Origin: Sipunculus nudus | Taxonomy: Eukaryota > Annelida > Sipuncula > Golfingiida > Sipunculidae | Direction of reading: 5' to 3' | NCBI GenBank assembly: GCA_026874595.1 | Contig: CM049318.1 | Coordinates: 24,509,456-24,573,455 of the forward strand | Length of the DNA: 64,000 nucleotides | Shown here: positions 63,560 to 64,000 of the stretch, piece by piece | Numbering within the stretch: the first letter of the stretch is position 1 | Layout of the letters: every line of letters starts with the position of its first letter | The notes under the pieces: model-generated | Databases searched by the model: none | Told to the model about the DNA's origin: nothing | What the model saw: only the letters and a program-made list of their open reading frames with translations | Program-made: the position numbers and the translations under genes

Positions 63560-64000
63560 GTGACCTGATTACTAGGACAAACCTTGATAATGCATAACCG
63601 GTGACATGTTCCATTTGTTTCCACAGCATGGAAGGACGGCAGCCGGGAGGTTTGTCCTGTCTACATTCATTCTGTAACGAGTGTCTCCAGCATTGGCACG
63701 AGAAACTTCAGAGAGAGAGACACTGTTCAAAGACTCAAGTAGAATGCCCCACCTGTTCGATGAAGTCGGCTCTACCATCTGGAGACATCTCAAGCTAGCC
63801 CATTGATATCAATGTTCAGCAGTATGTTGAACATTTCACCAAAGAATCGAAATTTATTTCTTGTCAGTTCTGTAAGTCTAAAGAAGTAAAGCGGCATGCA
63901 TAAAGTACTATGTACTTTGATGTGAGGACTGAAGTGATAAGCACAAGAAGCCACCTTTGTTTAGATCTCATGAACTGACGCGAACTCTCTGTGAGATGAA
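63560..64000 (+). pseudogene. RING and B-box (TRIM-type) gene fragment, broken
   Basis: From about 63604 the frame encodes a RING finger: CSIC, then LSCLHSFCNECLQHW, then ECPTC. These are the cysteine/histidine zinc ligands of RING E3 ubiquitin ligases. TAG at 63796 interrupts the frame, which then continues in phase through CQFCKSKEVKRHA to a TAA. A shifted frame carries remnants of a B-box (CED, DKHKKPP, RSHELTRTLCEM). There is no usable ATG: in-frame TAA lies two codons before the RING. A splice-acceptor-like TTTTTTCAG ends at 63559. I infer a decayed member of the large invertebrate TRIM family, cut by the window end. Confidence 0.7.

Noticed and set aside
1-64000. CRISPR array, prophage, operon or rRNA genes
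   Set aside because: No regular short spacer repeats, no ribosomal RNA sequence, no bacterial gene density; the sequence is eukaryotic.

Overview
The window is AT-rich, intron-bearing-style eukaryotic DNA with no bacterial gene organisation. It looks like an invertebrate nuclear genome. A mollusc (gastropod, bivalve or cephalopod) is my best guess, from three features: repeats built on the motif TGACCTTGACC, long (CA)n(TA)n and (CT)n(TA)n tracts, and a RING/B-box (TRIM-type) pseudogene. This placement is inference, not a database result.

The dominating structure is a direct tandem array of a roughly 19.3-kb unit. Copy 1 is 1-19318 (the phase is arbitrary, because the window opens inside the array). 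Copy 2 is 19319-38646, copy 3 is 38647-57941, and copy 4 is cut off at 62185. Copies 1 and 2 are almost identical, copy 3 is slightly diverged, and copy 4 is the most diverged, so divergence rises toward the right edge. Positions 62186-64000 are non-repeated flank ending in a broken RING/B-box gene.

In copy-1 coordinates each unit contains, in order: a satellite-like array rich in TGACCTTGA (1-240, continuing from 17880-19320); a dispersed-repeat piece (480-740); a small unassigned ORF (1483-1707); a (TA)n tract; a tRNA-headed SINE (3763-3946); a decayed transposon-derived ORF of the DUF7869 type (4280-5050); a G-rich block with three degenerate CTCF-like motifs, a G-quadruplex motif and an inverted repeat (5041-5450); the 3' end of a LINE on the minus strand (5594-6165); several microsatellites; and two old, diverged copies of one gene-like block, A (8560-10935) and B (13845-17752).

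The most interesting content is in block B. On the minus strand a TATA box, a signal-peptide exon (16912-16970) ending at a GTAAGT donor, and a downstream exon (14083-14221) preceded by a T-rich tract and TAG acceptor join in matching phase. The predicted product is a 65-residue secreted peptide with three cysteines. It is open in all three full copies. Block A keeps the TATA box, leader exon and donor, but its second exon is broken. If transcribed, the array would be a tandem amplification of a small secreted-peptide gene inside a transposon-rich macrosatellite. No gene with a well-established cellular function is intact in the window.
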